Assembly (NCBI GenBank): GCA_964007475.1
Contig: OZ023274.1
Coordinates: 26,999,090 to 27,063,089, forward strand
Source of the DNA: Hybos culiciformis
Taxonomy: Eukaryota; Arthropoda; Insecta; Diptera; Hybotidae
Direction: 5' to 3'
DNA: 64,000 bases
Every line of letters begins with the position of its first letter. Positions within the stretch are counted from its first letter, which is position 1. Position numbers and translations under genes: made by a program. Below are positions 36,700 to 48,078 of the stretch, piece after piece. The notes under the pieces were generated by a model that saw nothing but the letters and a program-made list of their open reading frames with translations, did not search any database and was not told the DNA's origin.

Positions 36700-37386
36700 T
36701 ATACGAGCCCTGCATCATAAGACCTCGTACGGGGGTTTTTTTTTTGTTTTGTTCTACTTTTTTCCAGTTTTCTCCAGTTTTATATTTTTTTCATTTAAAC
36801 AAACCTTTTTTACGAGTTTTTGGTCTTAATAAAAAAATTTTTTTTTTAAGTTAAATTTTGTGAAAAAAATTACTTCTACTTTTTTTACTTTTTTTTTTTT
36901 GGGTTTCGCAGAAATTTTTGAAAGATGTAATTTGAAGGGCTTTTGGGAGTTGTTAATTTTAGCTTTTTGGGTTTTGTCGATAAAATAAAGGAGAGAGTCA
37001 AAAAACGCATTTGAAATTCCAAAAAACAGGACAAAATTGCTGTTTTTCATGTTTTTGGCCTGTTTTTTTTTTGGAATTTCAACGGCGTTTTTTGACTTTG
37101 TCCTTTATTTTATGGACAAAACCCGAAAAGCTAAAATCAACTACTCCCAAATGCCCTTCAAATTGCATCTTTCGAAAATTTCTCCGGTGACAAAAAAAAA
37201 AAGTTAAAAAGTAGACTTTTGGAAAATAATTTTTTTCACAATAACAAACATTTTTTTTTATAAAGACCAAAAACTCCTAAAACAGGTTTGTTTAAATGAA
37301 AAAAATACAAAATTGGACAAAACTGGAAAAAAGTAGAACAAAACAAAAAAAACCCGTACGAGGTCTTATGATGCAGGGCTCGTATA
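36700..37386. mobile_element. Long foldback element, arms about 330 bp
   Basis: Left arm 36700-37030 and right arm 37059-37386 are inverted copies along their whole length, separated by a 28-bp loop. Outer ends read TATACGAGCCCTGCATCATA and its complement; the inner ends are AATTCCAAAAAACAGG and CCTGTTTTTTTTTTGGAATT. The arms have diverged by scattered changes and small indels. ACG lies immediately outside both ends and might be a 3-bp duplication. No protein is encoded; the open frames inside are mirror images of each other. Confidence 0.9.
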
Positions 37387-37467
37387 ACGCCCCGCTCTGT
37401 ATTTGTTTCAGGAAAAAGAATAGATTTAAATGAATTGATCACTACAGAGATAATTTTAAGTTTTTAG

Positions 37468-38176
37468 GAACATATCGACCCATCCAAGGAAGATGTTGAT
37501 AAGTCGACTTGTCAACTTATTACGGGAGTGTTGTAATACGTAAGCTAATAAATTTTCCTATCTGAATCAAAAACCGGTTTTTTTGTAACCAAAACTATTG
37601 CTGAGATAAGTTCAAAAACAACGTAATGCATTGTTAGTTTAACTCTGAAATCTACCTGGATAAAATTGATAAAAGCAGTTATCAATTTAATGCACGAACT
37701 TTTTTTTAATTCTTTCGGTTGTATCTAGAGTTGTCAACATATTACAAAAACTTTCGGTGAGTTGTTAACAGTTTTACACTTACTTGTCAACCCGGAGTTG
37801 GATTTTATAAACTTTTTACTTGGACAAAAAATAATCCAATCGGTTATAAATAAAGTTGGCAACATTTTACATGGAGTGTGACAGCAAAAAAGGCGGGAAT
37901 TACTTCATTATGTTTACAACTCGACATACCAATCTGTATTAATAAAAACAATGCAGTGAATTAAGTTGTTTTTGTAGAAAACAGTACTTTTTAGTTTGAA
38001 TAAAGAGTCAAGAAATTGTCTCCTAAACATGCTCAAGCTCTTTATCATATGCCGTGAGTTTCGTTGAAATCGAACCATAAACATCCTGTTTATTCATATT
38101 TTGAACTAAATGGCGTTTTTCTCAAAACTATGATTTTCGACTTATCAACATCTTCCTTGGATGGGTCGATATGTTC
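37468..38176. mobile_element. Element with perfect 40-bp TIRs
   Basis: The 40 bases at 37468-37507 (starting GAACATATCGACCCATCCAA) are the exact reverse complement of 38137-38176. The 709-bp body has no protein and contains several subterminal TTGTCAAC/GTTGACAA-like words. AG occurs on both sides, which may be a 2-bp duplication or chance. Exact TIRs suggest relatively recent activity. Superfamily not recognised. Confidence 0.85.
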
Positions 38177-40310
38177 AGATATTCATATCAAATATTGAAT
38201 TGAATCCATGAATTCGATTCAATTCACGAATTGGATGATCATGATTTTTTTTGAAATCTAAATACGCTGTATTACCTTGTAAAATATATATAATTTCACA
38301 CCATTTGAATCTCTGTAGTATTTAAAAAACGTTTTCAAATTTAATTTCATTCTGTGTGGTGTGTTGTGTACCTTTATAGAAATAAAGATTTTGTTTTACT
38401 GGAAATAAATTCAAATCACGTTATTGAATTATAATAAAAACAAATCAATAACGTTGTCATGAACTACATTGATAAATATTCGTTGTTTCAACAAATTTAG
38501 ATGCATTTAAATTATTTTGTTGTTTTATCATTGAATGATGTCCAAAGAAATCGGCAATTCTTATTTTATATATTTTTTGTCATATATGAACCATTCTCCT
38601 TCTTGTCAGAACAAACCATTAAAAGAAAAACTTATCTTGTAATTAACAAAAAAAATATGAGAAAAATAGAACAAATGACTTATATAAATTAAATTAAAAT
38701 ATGATTGATTATCATTTAATGACATAATTTCATAATGTATTTATAAATTAAGCATACGCAATCATATGTCCGTGTGTGAAAAATTTTGCCTTAGGTATTT
38801 CTATTTTTACATTTATTAATACTTCTACGTCAACAATTTTCTGATTGAAGAAAATGCATAAAGTTGAAGAATCATTTATCAAATGACACATTTAAGTATT
38901 ATTTTTATTTTATATCCCAAAATTGGTGAACCTAAATAATATTATCGTTCTCTATGGATAATGATAAGGAATGTATGATGATGTTAATTGTAGGTTTTAA
39001 TAAATTTGATTGTGTTATGTTAATGAAGAATATAACATAACGTTTAACGTTTTTTGAGATTATTAATAAAAGTAAATTTTATAATTTTGATACGGATTTC
39101 GAATTAATAATATGTGTAGGTATTCATACACAAAATTTTTATTAGTTCATTTTCAATGTTCGTGATTTAAAAGAAAAAATTATAACTTTTATAACTTTCG
39201 AACTAATGATCGAAGAGGGAAATAGGCTTAAAATGATCATTTTTGAAATCTTAATCGATATATAACTAATTTTTTATCATAAAAATAAAAATAAAAGTAA
39301 AATATTTTAATAGAAAGTAAATTATATTCAAAATTGGTCATAAATGAATGATTCGATCGATCAATGCCACTTTTCGGATAGTTATAGAATTTATTTTTAT
39401 TTTGGATATTTTGAGTACAATATCTACTTTTTCCATTGCCTGGTTCAAAAGTTATTTCCGGCCTTCCGGGAAACAAAATAAAAAAATAAATAAATTTTTT
39501 TCGCCTGTTAAGCGACACGAAACAATGAAGCAAATTTAATGCAAATGTACCGGCCTGAAAATATGTAATAATTTTTCTATTAGGAAAAAATGATTTCAAA
39601 TATATTTTTGTGCAAATTTTTTGTAGTTAAAAAAATTTAAAATACCTTTGCCATTATTAATCGAGTTGTTTCAGGTGCTAAAACAATAGATTTAGGGAAC
39701 TAAAAATGTGTAAACAAGTGAAATTTTTGATTTAATTTTTAGATAACTGGGTAGTCTTCAAAATTCCAAGTTTGAGGAATATAATAGCTCAAAAAATTAA
39801 AATTCAATATCATTCGGAAAATAAATTATAAAAATATATTACTTTGATATTTTAATACACATTATTATATTCTATACTACTTTCACTGCTTTAAAATGCG
39901 TTATATTATGAGATTAAAATGTTAATAGCGCAATCATTAATATTTTAAATTTAATTTTATAATTTATAATCTTTTAGACAAAATCAATATAATCCCTGGG
40001 AATTTAAAATAATTAAATAAATTCAATAAAATATTCATGAAACATTAATCTTAAATGATTTCACACCTTTTTTTTTCATATATACATACATACGTTTATG
40101 TATTTATAAAAAAAATTCTTAAAAGGGATCAAATAAACATCATTAATCAATTTTTATTTGAAAACCGCAAATGACATCCGATAAGAATTTACTGAAATCT
40201 ATTTCATTATTCGGTAGAAGTTAAGTTAAATATATAACTAATTTATAAAACTAAATTAATTTATAATTTATATAGAAACTAAGAGTGCCAATATTGTGAC
40301 AGTATAATAG
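38177..40310. other. AT-rich DNA with one double-open region
   Basis: At 39237-39599 a 120-codon frame is open on the - strand and a 63-codon frame on the + strand over the same bases (39348-39539, including FRIVIEFIFILDILSTISTF, a membrane-like segment). No family identified on either strand. Near 38200-38235 an imperfect palindrome, GAATTGAATCC..GATTCAATTC, was seen. Confidence 0.3.
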
Positions 40311-40540
40311 TAGATTATTGTATATGTAAACTAAATTTGTTATTAATTAAGAGTTCTGTATACACAAAAATACATTGACACGAGTTAATACTTATATCAC
40401 GAGACCGAAGGTCGAGTGATATAAATTGACAAGTGTCAATGTATTTTTGTGTAAATACAGAACGAGTTGTATAACAAATTTTGTTTACATATCCAATATA
40501 CTGTTTTAATGCGTAGGGGAGAGGTAGTTGCAAAGAGAGA
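40311..40540 (-). mobile_element. Palindromic MITE, copy B (inverted orientation)
   Basis: On the - strand it reads GCAACTACCTCTCCCCTACG, TTAAAACAGTATA, TTTGTTATACAACTCG, the palindrome, and ends near AATAATCTACT, matching copies A and C. The central TATATCACGAGACCGAAGGTC core is conserved exactly with copy A even though the flanking stem has changed on both sides together (ACACAAAAATACATTGACAC against its complement), which preserves pairing. Confidence 0.75.
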
Positions 40541-40599
40541 ATATTTTTTCTTCTGATTTTTTCTCATTTTTTTTTTTTTTTTTTGGCTGTATTGAAATA

Positions 40600-41183
40600 G
40601 GTGAACTGACATAACCGCGAAAAATTTTTGTCATAACCGCGAAACTAGAATTTGTATGAGTTTCGCGGTTATAACAAAAATTTTTGTTATAACCGCGAAT
40701 TCGCGGTTATGACAAAAAAAATGTTAAGTTTGTGGCGGCTGGCGCCGCAAATCCCACTGACCAACCGCCCGCCCGCCGCCCTGCTGCCCCCCCTTCCGTG
40801 TGCTTACCACACAACATTTTTTTATGGAGGTCTTATTTCATTTTTCAAAATGATCGAGTTTTTGTGTTTCGCGGTTATAACAAAAATTTTTGTTATAACC
40901 GCGAAATGAAAAAAATCGAATTTTTGTGTTTCGCGCTTATAACAAAAATTTTTGTTATAACCGCGAAATGAAAAAAATCGAATTTTTGTGTTTCGCGGTT
41001 ATAACAAAATTTTTTGTTATAACCGCGAAACGAAATTTTTTCAATTTTTAGCCATATTTTTTCGCGGTTATGACAAAAAAAAATATAAGACATTTTTCGC
41101 GGTTATGACACTTTTATTTTTTATTTCGCGGTTATGACAAAAAAGTTTCGCGGTTATGATATTCGCGGTTATGTCATGTAGCC
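40600..41183. mobile_element. Element made of repeated TTCGCGGTTATxACA palindromes, 9-bp duplication
   Basis: The ends GGTGAACTGACATAACCGCG and, inverted, GGCTACATGACATAACCGCG form 22-bp TIRs with four mismatches. ATTGAAATA flanks both sides (40591-40599, 41184-41192), a 9-bp duplication as in Mutator-like elements. The interior repeats TTCGCGGTTATAACAAAAA and its complement, usually back to back, more than ten times. Between 40845 and 41034 this becomes three tandem 62-bp units. A G+C-rich spacer sits at 40731-40807. There is no protein. Confidence 0.85.
40845..41034. repeat. Three tandem 62-bp palindromic units
   Basis: Each unit holds a near-perfect 40-bp palindrome (TTTCGCGGTTATAACAAAAA plus its complement) with centres 62 bp apart (about 40886, 40948, 41010), separated by ATGAAAAAAATCGAATTTTT. 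The second unit has GCGCTT in place of GCGGTT on one side, breaking one pair. Confidence 0.9.
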
Positions 41184-41243
41184 ATTGAAATATTGTGAGA
41201 GATATTATGTTTGTTTAGGTATTACGTAATATTCAATACGAAA

Positions 41244-41350
41244 CATCTAAATGATTTCATTATTTACGCTGATGCATCTAAATATTTTCATTATATACGC
41301 TGATGCATCTAAATTTTTTCATTATTTACGCAGATGCATCTAAATGATTG
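41244..41350 (+). repeat. 31-bp tandem repeat, three and a half units
   Basis: The word GATGCATCTAAAT recurs at 41271, 41302 and 41333 (and, changed, at 41242), with TTTCATTATTTACGC between copies. It lies just outside the palindrome-array element. Confidence 0.85.
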
Positions 41351-42992
41351 CATGTGTATTGACGCATATAATACTCCATTTAGTGATCTAAATTCTATAG
41401 CACTAAATACAACATAACGATCCCCAACGCATTAAGAACTTTTAACGTAAAAATTAGAAGAGAGAAAATATTGATTACAGTGTCTTATATTAATCAGCAA
41501 TTTCAGTGTATATTTGAATAAAGAAAGCTCTGGCAAAAAATTAGATATATTTGTTTACAACTATAGATGTTTTAAATAGACATTAAAGTTTAAGTCGTAT
41601 TTGTATACTTATTTCTATAAAGAAATTGTAATAAATTAATTAAACTCTCTGGCACATAAATAAGTAAGTTCATAAATATGCTTAAAAACATAAATATCTA
41701 TGTATACAATATTAGACATTTAGAAAAAAAAAATTAGATAAATGATAATGAAATGAAAGAATAATTTACAAAGTCATTTAGAATTAAAATAAAACAAAAA
41801 TCTAATTTCTTATCTTTTCTGTCATCTTCCAAAAAAGTCTATTGCCAAGTGAATTAAAAGAAAAATAAAAAAAAAGTTTAATTTCTTCAGAAAATGTGAT
41901 GATAATTTCTTTTCGGTTTCTAAAAAAAAAAAAAAACTTTAGGGACATTTAAAGGACAACTTATCAATTAAAATATATATATTTCTTTGAGGATTTTTTT
42001 TCAGTATTATATTATTATTTTTAGTTGATAAGGATGGTAAAAATGTAGTTATAACGACAATTTTTTTTTTTTTAGAATTTTATTATAATCTTTTAATTTC
42101 AATGGAGTCATTTAATATTTTTGTCCATTTGAAGTATACAAAAACGTAAATTCTTATTCTTTGAAATTCAATAAATTCTTTTAAATAAGTATTTTTTCAT
42201 TGAAAGTAAAGTTAGAATTTTATGTCTTCAAAGTGAATTGAAAATAAATGAAAATATTGACTTTTTTCTTTCTTAACTATTTCCATTTTTGTCAATTTAA
42301 TGAAATTTATTTTACAAAATTTGATTTAGTTATTTTTTCGTTTCAAGAAAGTAAGAAGTTATTTCGATATGAGAAATGTATACAAACTATTTTGTAATAT
42401 AATTAATAGCTTTTATATTTTTTCTTCTTACACAACTGGCATATTTGGTGAGGTTGTTTTTTCAAGTCTTTTAATAAAATAATTTAATTAAATAATTTCA
42501 AATGTAATGAAAAATTAAAATAAATTTTAGTTGAGAAGTTTTTTTTTAAATCAAATTAAGAAAATATTCTTTTTTAATTATTAAATTATCAAACCAAATG
42601 AAATAAGTTGTATTTATGAATATAATTTTTTTCACACAATCGAATTTTGATATCAAAACCACACAAACACTTAAGTGAAGAAATTGAAGCATTGACCGAG
42701 GATAATGGCATGTGTACTATACATATCGACGGTCTCTATTAAAAGCACAAGATAACAACTTCTGAGGAGAGTGATTTAAAGTTTGACAACACTTTTTAAT
42801 GCGATACTAAAATGCGGTACTAAAATGCGGTACTAAAATGATGATAAGAGCAATACAGGGACTTGCCGATATGTAGTCACCGCTAACTACAAAAATTCAC
42901 TCCTCCATGATAAAGAGCAGAGTAACTTAGACTGTAACATTCCAGTGCAGCTGTGTACGAATACAAAATAAGGCTTATAAAAAAGTTTACTT
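41351..42992. other. AT-rich non-coding DNA
   Basis: At 42805-42840 GCGGTACTAAAAT is repeated nearly three times inside a moderately G+C patch (42690-42960). No gene supported. Confidence 0.4.
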
Positions 42993-43413
42993 AAACGTCA
43001 AGGAATAATTTTTAATGTGCATGTGATCGGTAAGTTGTATTTACAATCGTAAATTTGGCTCGGTAAATGGTATATTAAATGCGTCAATTATTTATTTAAA
43101 AAAATTTTATTTACACACTTCAGTTTTATTTACCACACTTCAATTTTATTTACTTTCTTCATTTTGAAAATGTATTGATTGCAACTACCTCACATGCAGA
43201 TTAAAACAGTATACAAAACGTATTATTAAAATTTGTTATACAGCTCGTTGTGTGTATGCACTGAAACACATGGACAGGGACACTTGTCAATATTATATCC
43301 CTCGACCTAACGGTCTCGTGATATAAGTATTGACTCGTGTCTATGTGTTTTTGTTTATACACAACTCGTTATAATAACAAATTTTCTTAACATGTGTTGT
43401 AATCTACTATTTT
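42993..43413 (+). mobile_element. Palindromic MITE, copy C (left and right modules)
   Basis: The fullest copy. The left module at 43018-43165 (GGTAAGTTGTATTTAC, GGTAAATGG, TTCTTCATTTTGAAAATG) leads straight into the right module at 43165-43413 with GCAACTACCTCACATGCAG, TTTGTTATACAGCTCGTTG, the palindrome, and the AACATGTGTTGTAATCTACT end. The hairpin centre here reads CTCGACCTAACGGTCTCG, on the same plan as copies A and B. Confidence 0.75.
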
Positions 43414-43727
43414 TTTATCGAGATAAAGTTCTAAGTAAAAGACATAAAATTTATTAATTTTTCATTAAGAAGCAGATCAGCATACAAATAATTCAACTTA
43501 ATTAATAATATAATTCAACTTAATTAATATTTAAATTAAATTAATTTTAATAATTAATTATTATAAAATATTAATTATCAATATAAAAAATAATTGAAGA
43601 AAGAATTCAATTAAAAAAAAAACATAGATAAATAAATAGTTTTTTTTTATTAGTAAACGCAAATTAAATAAGTTGATTGAATAATTTTTAAGTTATTTTT
43701 ATAAATGAAATAATATTAATTTTATAG

Positions 43728-43904
43728 ATGGAAATAAAGTGGAGTTGGCATACAACGACAAGAACAAACGACGTCGGTCATTTGTCTTAAATTGTCTAAA
43801 AAAAAATTATAAGAAAATCTAATCGTTACAAATCGTTTCTGATTGAATGTAATAAATTAAGCTCACTTATGTTATATAATGGATCAGTTTCTAGATCGAA
43901 ACGT
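43728..43904 (+). other. Weak candidate exon with possible start codon
   Basis: TAATATTAATTTTATAG ends at 43727, a plausible 3' splice site, followed by a block of raised G+C. One frame is open for about 31 codons (GNKVELAYNDKNKRRRSFVL) to the stop at 43820. Further on, ATG at 43879 opens MDQFLDRN and runs into GTGTAAGTAA, a strong 5' splice site whose GT is at 43905. The simplest reading is a 5'-UTR exon ending in the first coding residues; an alternative is two unrelated chance signals. No family recognised. Confidence 0.25.
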
Positions 43905-44334
43905 GTAAGTAATACTTTCACTTATATTTAGATCTTATCGATCAATAACTATGACATAATTAAGAAGCGTGAAGTTTAAACGTTGTTATTGGATACAAAT
44001 TTAATTTATGTATGTTCTTATGCACAAGATCCTTCCTGTTAGTAAATTAAAGGTAATTTTTTTTTAAATTGAACGTAAAAAAAGAATGTTTCACACTTAT
44101 TCCTTGTGAACATTAACAATGTTTATAATATACGTATATTTGGTACCCAGAAGTGCACACCAGTTTTTTATTGTTTGTGCGATAAAAATTAAACTGAATT
44201 TATATGTTCCAATAAAATTCTATATAAAATTCTTCAATAAAATTTTTAACGTAAAATTGAAGAATTTAACTTCAATAAATTTCTTAAAAAGAATTATTAG
44301 AACTGAGGAAAATATTTCATAATTGCATTCCATT

Positions 44335-44336
<2 letters not shown>

Positions 44337-44365
<29 letters not shown>
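44337..44365 (+). repeat. Poly(T), 29 bases
   Basis: Uninterrupted T run; the longest homopolymer noticed in the window. Confidence 0.95.
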
Positions 44366-46681
44366 CACATATTTTTATATCGAGAATAAGAATATGTATA
44401 AAATGGAAAATAGAAAAGTCCCAATAAAAAAAATTTTTTTTTTTTATAAACATTTATATGTATATATTTCCATCTATATACATATATATTTTTGATTTTG
44501 AAATCACATGTATTATACAATATATTGCGTATATATAATACAATATTTTCAATTCCTAGTAAAATTTTAATGAAATATTGAAAAGTGTTTAGATAAAAGA
44601 TCCTCAAATATAACATATTTAATAAATAATATGTTAGGATTTAGTGCGATGAACCGGCTTCATAAACAAATTGTGATAACAATTTTTTGCTGATTTATTT
44701 TCCTGGTAATAAATTTCAATATTTATGGCATATTATTTTTATTTGTTTTGAGAGTTTTGCAAAATATCTGAAGTTTAAACTTGTATTATTATGTATCTAA
44801 TTTTGTAAATTTATGAAGGACTATGCTTTTGAATGTCGGTTTTTCTGAAATTTTTAAGTTTAATTTTCAAATGAAATGTTCAAAAGATCGTTATTATACA
44901 CATCCTATTGATGAAACTTTAAAATATCTAGTTTTTTAAACATTTATATAAGTTGTACATACATTTATATAATATAGTCTTTTCAATTTTGTTTCATAAA
45001 AAATGTATGAGATATTATTTTTAATATTTCAGAAAACACAGTTTACATAATGAAAAATCCATTTTTAAGAAAATTAATACATATTTTCATATATGTATAA
45101 AGTTTTTTTTTTGTTTTATTATCTAAGGATTTTTTTTTTTATGTTTTGATAAAACAAAAGAGTATATACTTAAAGACATCATAAGAATAATTATTATGCT
45201 TTATTACTATGTTTGTTTTCATTCAAAATAACAAAAAAATAAAAAAAAAACTCAACAAAGAAACTTATGATATAAAGACTAATGTATGTAAAGTACAAAA
45301 AACAAAAAAAAAAAGACAAAGGATTGTAAAGCCATCTGAATAAAAATAGCCCTAAGAACTTTTAAGTATATATTTATGTTGGTTAAGACTTATAAGTTTT
45401 TAAGATATAAACAAACATATTTACATAAATTTAATAATTTTTTTTTTTAAAGAAAAACACAAAAGATTTTTAAATATTGTATTACAATAATTTTTCTTCA
45501 TTAGGGAATTTTGAAATTTTTTTTGATATTATAACTTTATAGAAATAAAAAAATTTATAAATCAATCGGATTATAATATTATAAAATAGGAAATGTTGTA
45601 TATAATATATAGACATTGATTTATTTTTATATTGAAATGTATATTCAATTTTCAAGCCAGAGGTGAAATATTTTGATATCTCGTAAATTTTAATATTATT
45701 CATGAAATTTTTTTTTCGGATATAAACTTTTCAGCTGAAAAAAAAAATTAATTTAAAAAAAAAATTTTCAATTCTAAAGTAAATATTTTGATAGAGATTT
45801 TTCTGCAATTTTTGTGCTTTCGAAGACTTCGCTTCTCATTATTGAAAAATGCTGACATCTCGCAGCAACTTCTATTCGTTTAAAAATTGCCCTGAGGAAA
45901 ATTCTTTATCTTAAATCATTCTGCAATGTATTTTTTTTTAATTAATAATATAGTTTTTATTCCGTTAAAATTTAAGTTGTATTACAAAAAAAAAGCTTGA
46001 TATTGGCAGATATTAATTGTTAACCCTTTTATATAACAGAAACTAACCCGCAGCAGCAATTTCAAAGAAATTGAATTCAATTTTGAGATAAAAATTTAGA
46101 GCATTTATTTTTAAAAATGTGACGATTTTCTACTCAACATCAAAATATCTACCCTGTTCGTAGAGTTAACATATTAATGACAAATAAAATTGTTTATTTT
46201 TAAATATAAATGGTGGGTATATACACCATAGGTTAGGAATATATGTTAAAACTAATTTTTTACCTCACTCAAAAGAAAAACTTTTTCATAAGTACCTACA
46301 TATACTTTTTATGTCTTGTGAAAAATAAAAAAAAAAAAAAAAAGGAAAAACAACAGCAACGAAATAAAGATGGAAAAAGTTTTAAATTGAAAATAAATTC
46401 AAGATACCATCCAGAATTTCAAATATTTTACCTTAATTTGAGAGTTAAAAGAATTGACTTAATTTTTTTCTTTTAAAAGTGAAAAATGAAAAGTTCATGA
46501 TAAATTTTAAAAACAAATGTTTTATTATAATTTTGAACTTAAAAAGGAAATCAAATTTTACAAATTTCTGTAGCTATGTAGAGCGCCTTCAGCATTTGCA
46601 TTTTATCAGCTAAGCACAACGACCCCTTATATTTTGAGTTGATCATTTGGGATCAAATTAAATATCCTCTGTATGTACATT

Positions 46682-46686
<5 letters not shown>

Positions 46687-46717
<31 letters not shown>
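46687..46717. repeat. (TA)n microsatellite
   Basis: 31 bases of uninterrupted alternating TA. Confidence 0.95.
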
Positions 46718-46720
<3 letters not shown>

Positions 46721-47944
46721 AACATATATTACATATATAATATAATTCACCTGTTTACTTTCTTTAAATGAAGTATTAAATTGTAAAATTTTTTATGAGA
46801 AAACTTTTCAAATTACTTTAACAAATTCGTTGACAAAGAAAATTAAAAATTAAGGAAAATACAATTTTTTAACTCAATGAAAAGTTTTTTTTTTTTGGGT
46901 ATAAAGTAGGTATAGATTTATTTTTCTTATACTTATAGTAAATATTTATATTTCACACAATGAAATGTATATTATTAATGAATTGTTTTTTTTTTTTTTT
47001 ATGTTTTTTATGTATGTATAGGAATGCGTTGAATATTATCGTCAGTACGCTGCAAACGAAAAGTATAGTGGTTTTCATTATTTTCCGGAACGATGTTTCT
47101 TACAGTTACTTACATTACTTTCCTATCTGATATTTCATAATTTCTTTGGAAATTATTTTTCTGGAAAATATTTTTGTAGGAATTATTTTTCTAGATTTTT
47201 TAGTTTAAAAATATTGATCATTATTAAAATATCAAATTCCTCCCTATGTTTAAGTAAATTTATTTTTTATTTTTTATTTTTTATAAGTTAAATTTTATAC
47301 TATATTTTTTTTAAGCCTTCGGGCGGCGACATGGCATATCATAAATTATCTTTCTTATTCTATAAAAATTTAATAAAAATAATATTAAAAATATTAGATT
47401 TATTATATAATATCCTGTTTGTATTTTATTTAAATTTTTTTTTTTATAATAAGAAGACATAAAACATAAAACATAAACGTAGATGATGGTTCCGGACAGT
47501 ACAGTGTAACTAATTAGAAAAATATATAATTTACATTTGAGTTAATTAGATAAAAATAAATACAATATTATCCAAAAATTCGATTAATAGTACGCATAAT
47601 TCACTCTGAATTTATGAGTTTCTAACTAACTGTCAATCATTCGAATTAAATTTATATATGTATATTTATTCCTTTTATGAAAAAATAAACAAATAAAATA
47701 AAATATGTAATACGAATTGAATTTTTTATCAATTTTTTTTTCTTATTTTTTTTTAACAATGAATTCATGATAAAAAGTATCTTAAATTCAAATTATTGCA
47801 TTCTTATTTTTATTGCAAAAACTACTTGCACTCCAAAGGCAATTTATTCTTCTATTTTTTTATTCTATGGAATAAAAAAATTGATATACATATATACATT
47901 TCCCAATTTAATATTATAACAAAAATGAAAGCAATTGTTTAAAA

Positions 47945-48078
47945 ATCAAATTTACATTATAAATTTAAAGCTTTTATAAACGATGACGACGGACGTAAAA
48001 TTTATGTCATTTTTCTTGTTAGAAAAATAAAATATTCATGATAGTTTTCTTGAAAGATAAATTGAAATAATTTTCTTC
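47945..48078. repeat. Dispersed repeat, copy 2 (partner at 7300-7440)
   Basis: CATGATAGTT at 48037 followed by AAAGATAAATTGAAATAATT corresponds to 7401-7438, with shared words upstream (AGCTTTT, GTCATTTTTCTTGTTAG). Confidence 0.5.

Noticed and set aside
36826..37442. Three - strand frames of 63-74 codons
   Set aside because: They lie in the two arms of the foldback and are mirror or parallel readings of the same repeat.
40652..41093. Three overlapping frames rich in FRGYNKNFCYNRE
   Set aside because: Translations of the TTCGCGGTTAT palindrome array; the peptide repeats only because the DNA repeats.
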